NCBI GenBank assembly: GCA_964509505.1
Contig: CAZDYP010000250.1
Location: 1 to 5,399 of the forward strand
Direction of reading: 5' to 3'
From: CAZDYP01 sp964509505
GTDB taxonomy: Bacteria > Chloroflexota > Anaerolineae > JACRMK01
DNA length: 5,399 nucleotides
In this document: positions 5,155-5,399 of the stretch, in pieces
How the letters are laid out: every line of letters begins with the position of its first letter
Position numbering within the stretch: position 1 is the first letter of the stretch
Program-made: the position numbers and the translations under genes
The notes under the pieces: model-generated
Told to the model about the DNA's origin: nothing
The model's database searches: none
What the model saw: only the letters and a program-made list of their open reading frames with translations

Positions 5155-5231
5155 ATTCACCGCGGAGATGCGCAGAGCGCCCAGAGAGGATGAAAAGGCG
5201 CTTCGCGTTCTTTGCATCTTCGTGGTTCAAT
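5155..5231. repeat. Imperfect inverted repeat between the divergent promoters
   Basis: The left arm begins ATTCACCGCGGAGATGCG, and the right arm, read in reverse complement, begins ATTGAACCACGAAGATGC. With one gap, about 20 of 29 following positions match. The arms resemble the dispersed ACCGCGGAGACGCAGAG type of intergenic repeat that I recall from many bacterial genomes. There is no ORF. It may be a degenerate non-autonomous element. The bases from 5120 to 5154 and 5232 to 5250 show nothing further. Confidence 0.5.
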
Positions 5232-5250
5232 TATGTAACTGCTAAACACT

Positions 5251-5278
5251 TTGCGCGCCTATCTCGCTATGCTATAAT
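5251..5278 (+). promoter_or_regulatory. Extended -10 promoter for the plus-strand gene
   Basis: TATAAT at 5273-5278 is preceded by TGC, giving an extended -10 (TGCTATAAT) identical over nine bases to that of the ilv promoter. The -35 candidate TTGCGC at 5251-5256, 16 bp upstream, matches the consensus at only three of six bases. Transcription should begin near 5285, about 36 nt before the start codon. Confidence 0.75.
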
Positions 5279-5320
5279 ACCGCCCGCTTCAGCCTAACTT
5301 TGTGTTAAGGAGTCCTCACA

Positions 5321-5399
5321 ATGCTCAGTGATTACGCAGCCGTTGGCGTGTTGCTCGCCATCGTCCTCACCGTTCCTCTTGGCGGTTTTCTCATCTCGT
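5321..5399 (+). CDS. nuoA: Probable NADH-quinone oxidoreductase subunit A, first 26 codons
   Basis: Only 26 residues are visible before the right edge. They read as a short polar N-terminus (MLSDYA) followed by a hydrophobic membrane helix (VGVLLAIVLTVPLGGFLIS). This matches the beginning of NuoA/NdhC proteins, where an M-L-x-x-Y start leads directly into the first of three transmembrane helices. NuoA is a membrane subunit of respiratory complex I. The ATG has a strong ribosome binding site, AAGGAG, 8 nt upstream, and a good promoter. In many bacteria nuoA is the first gene of the nuo operon, which fits a gene that has its own promoter. The fragment is too short to exclude another small membrane protein. 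Confidence 0.5.
   Translation, partial: MLSDYAAVGVLLAIVLTVPLGGFLIS

Overview
The window looks like part of a bacterial chromosome with fairly high GC, most likely a Chloroflexota (Anaerolineae-like) genome assembled from a metagenome. The phylum is an inference from three things: the style of the proteins, an ilvB-ilvN-ilvC-leuA gene order, and short intergenic repeats of the CTTCGACAAGCTCAG type, which I recall as common in such genomes. One run of exactly 100 N (2208-2307) marks a scaffold gap of unknown true length.

Almost everything is on the minus strand and forms one branched-chain amino acid operon, read right to left. It starts with a consensus promoter (5092-5119). Next come a 39-codon leader peptide rich in Leu, Ile and Val (4946-5065) and a strong intrinsic terminator (4877-4913) placed before the first structural gene. 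The genes follow: ilvB (acetolactate synthase large subunit, 2993-4744), ilvN (regulatory subunit, from 2798 into the gap), ilvC (ketol-acid reductoisomerase, 1199-2206), a small GIY-YIG nuclease gene (838-1143), and leuA (2-isopropylmalate synthase, from 710 off the left edge). IlvB with IlvN makes acetolactate or acetohydroxybutyrate. IlvC converts these to the dihydroxy acids of the Val/Ile pathway. LeuA takes 2-ketoisovalerate into leucine synthesis. On the plus strand, at the right edge, a divergent promoter drives a gene whose first 26 residues resemble NADH-quinone oxidoreductase subunit A (nuoA).

Two parts deserve most attention. (1) The ilvB leader shows a full ribosome-mediated attenuator: leader peptide, a 1:2 stem, a 2:3 antiterminator and a 3:4 terminator can all be drawn by hand. 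(2) The GIY-YIG gene between ilvC and leuA is bounded by 37-bp inward-facing imperfect inverted repeats (33/37 identical), each carrying a hairpin whose stem shows compensatory base changes. It looks like a compact mobile or selfish cassette of about 400 bp sitting in a biosynthetic operon.

Other non-coding structure includes a hairpin-rich insert between ilvB and ilvN flanked by 23-bp inverted repeats (20/23), a cluster of GTTTCAGC repeats between the terminator and ilvB, and an imperfect inverted repeat between the divergent ilv and nuo promoters.
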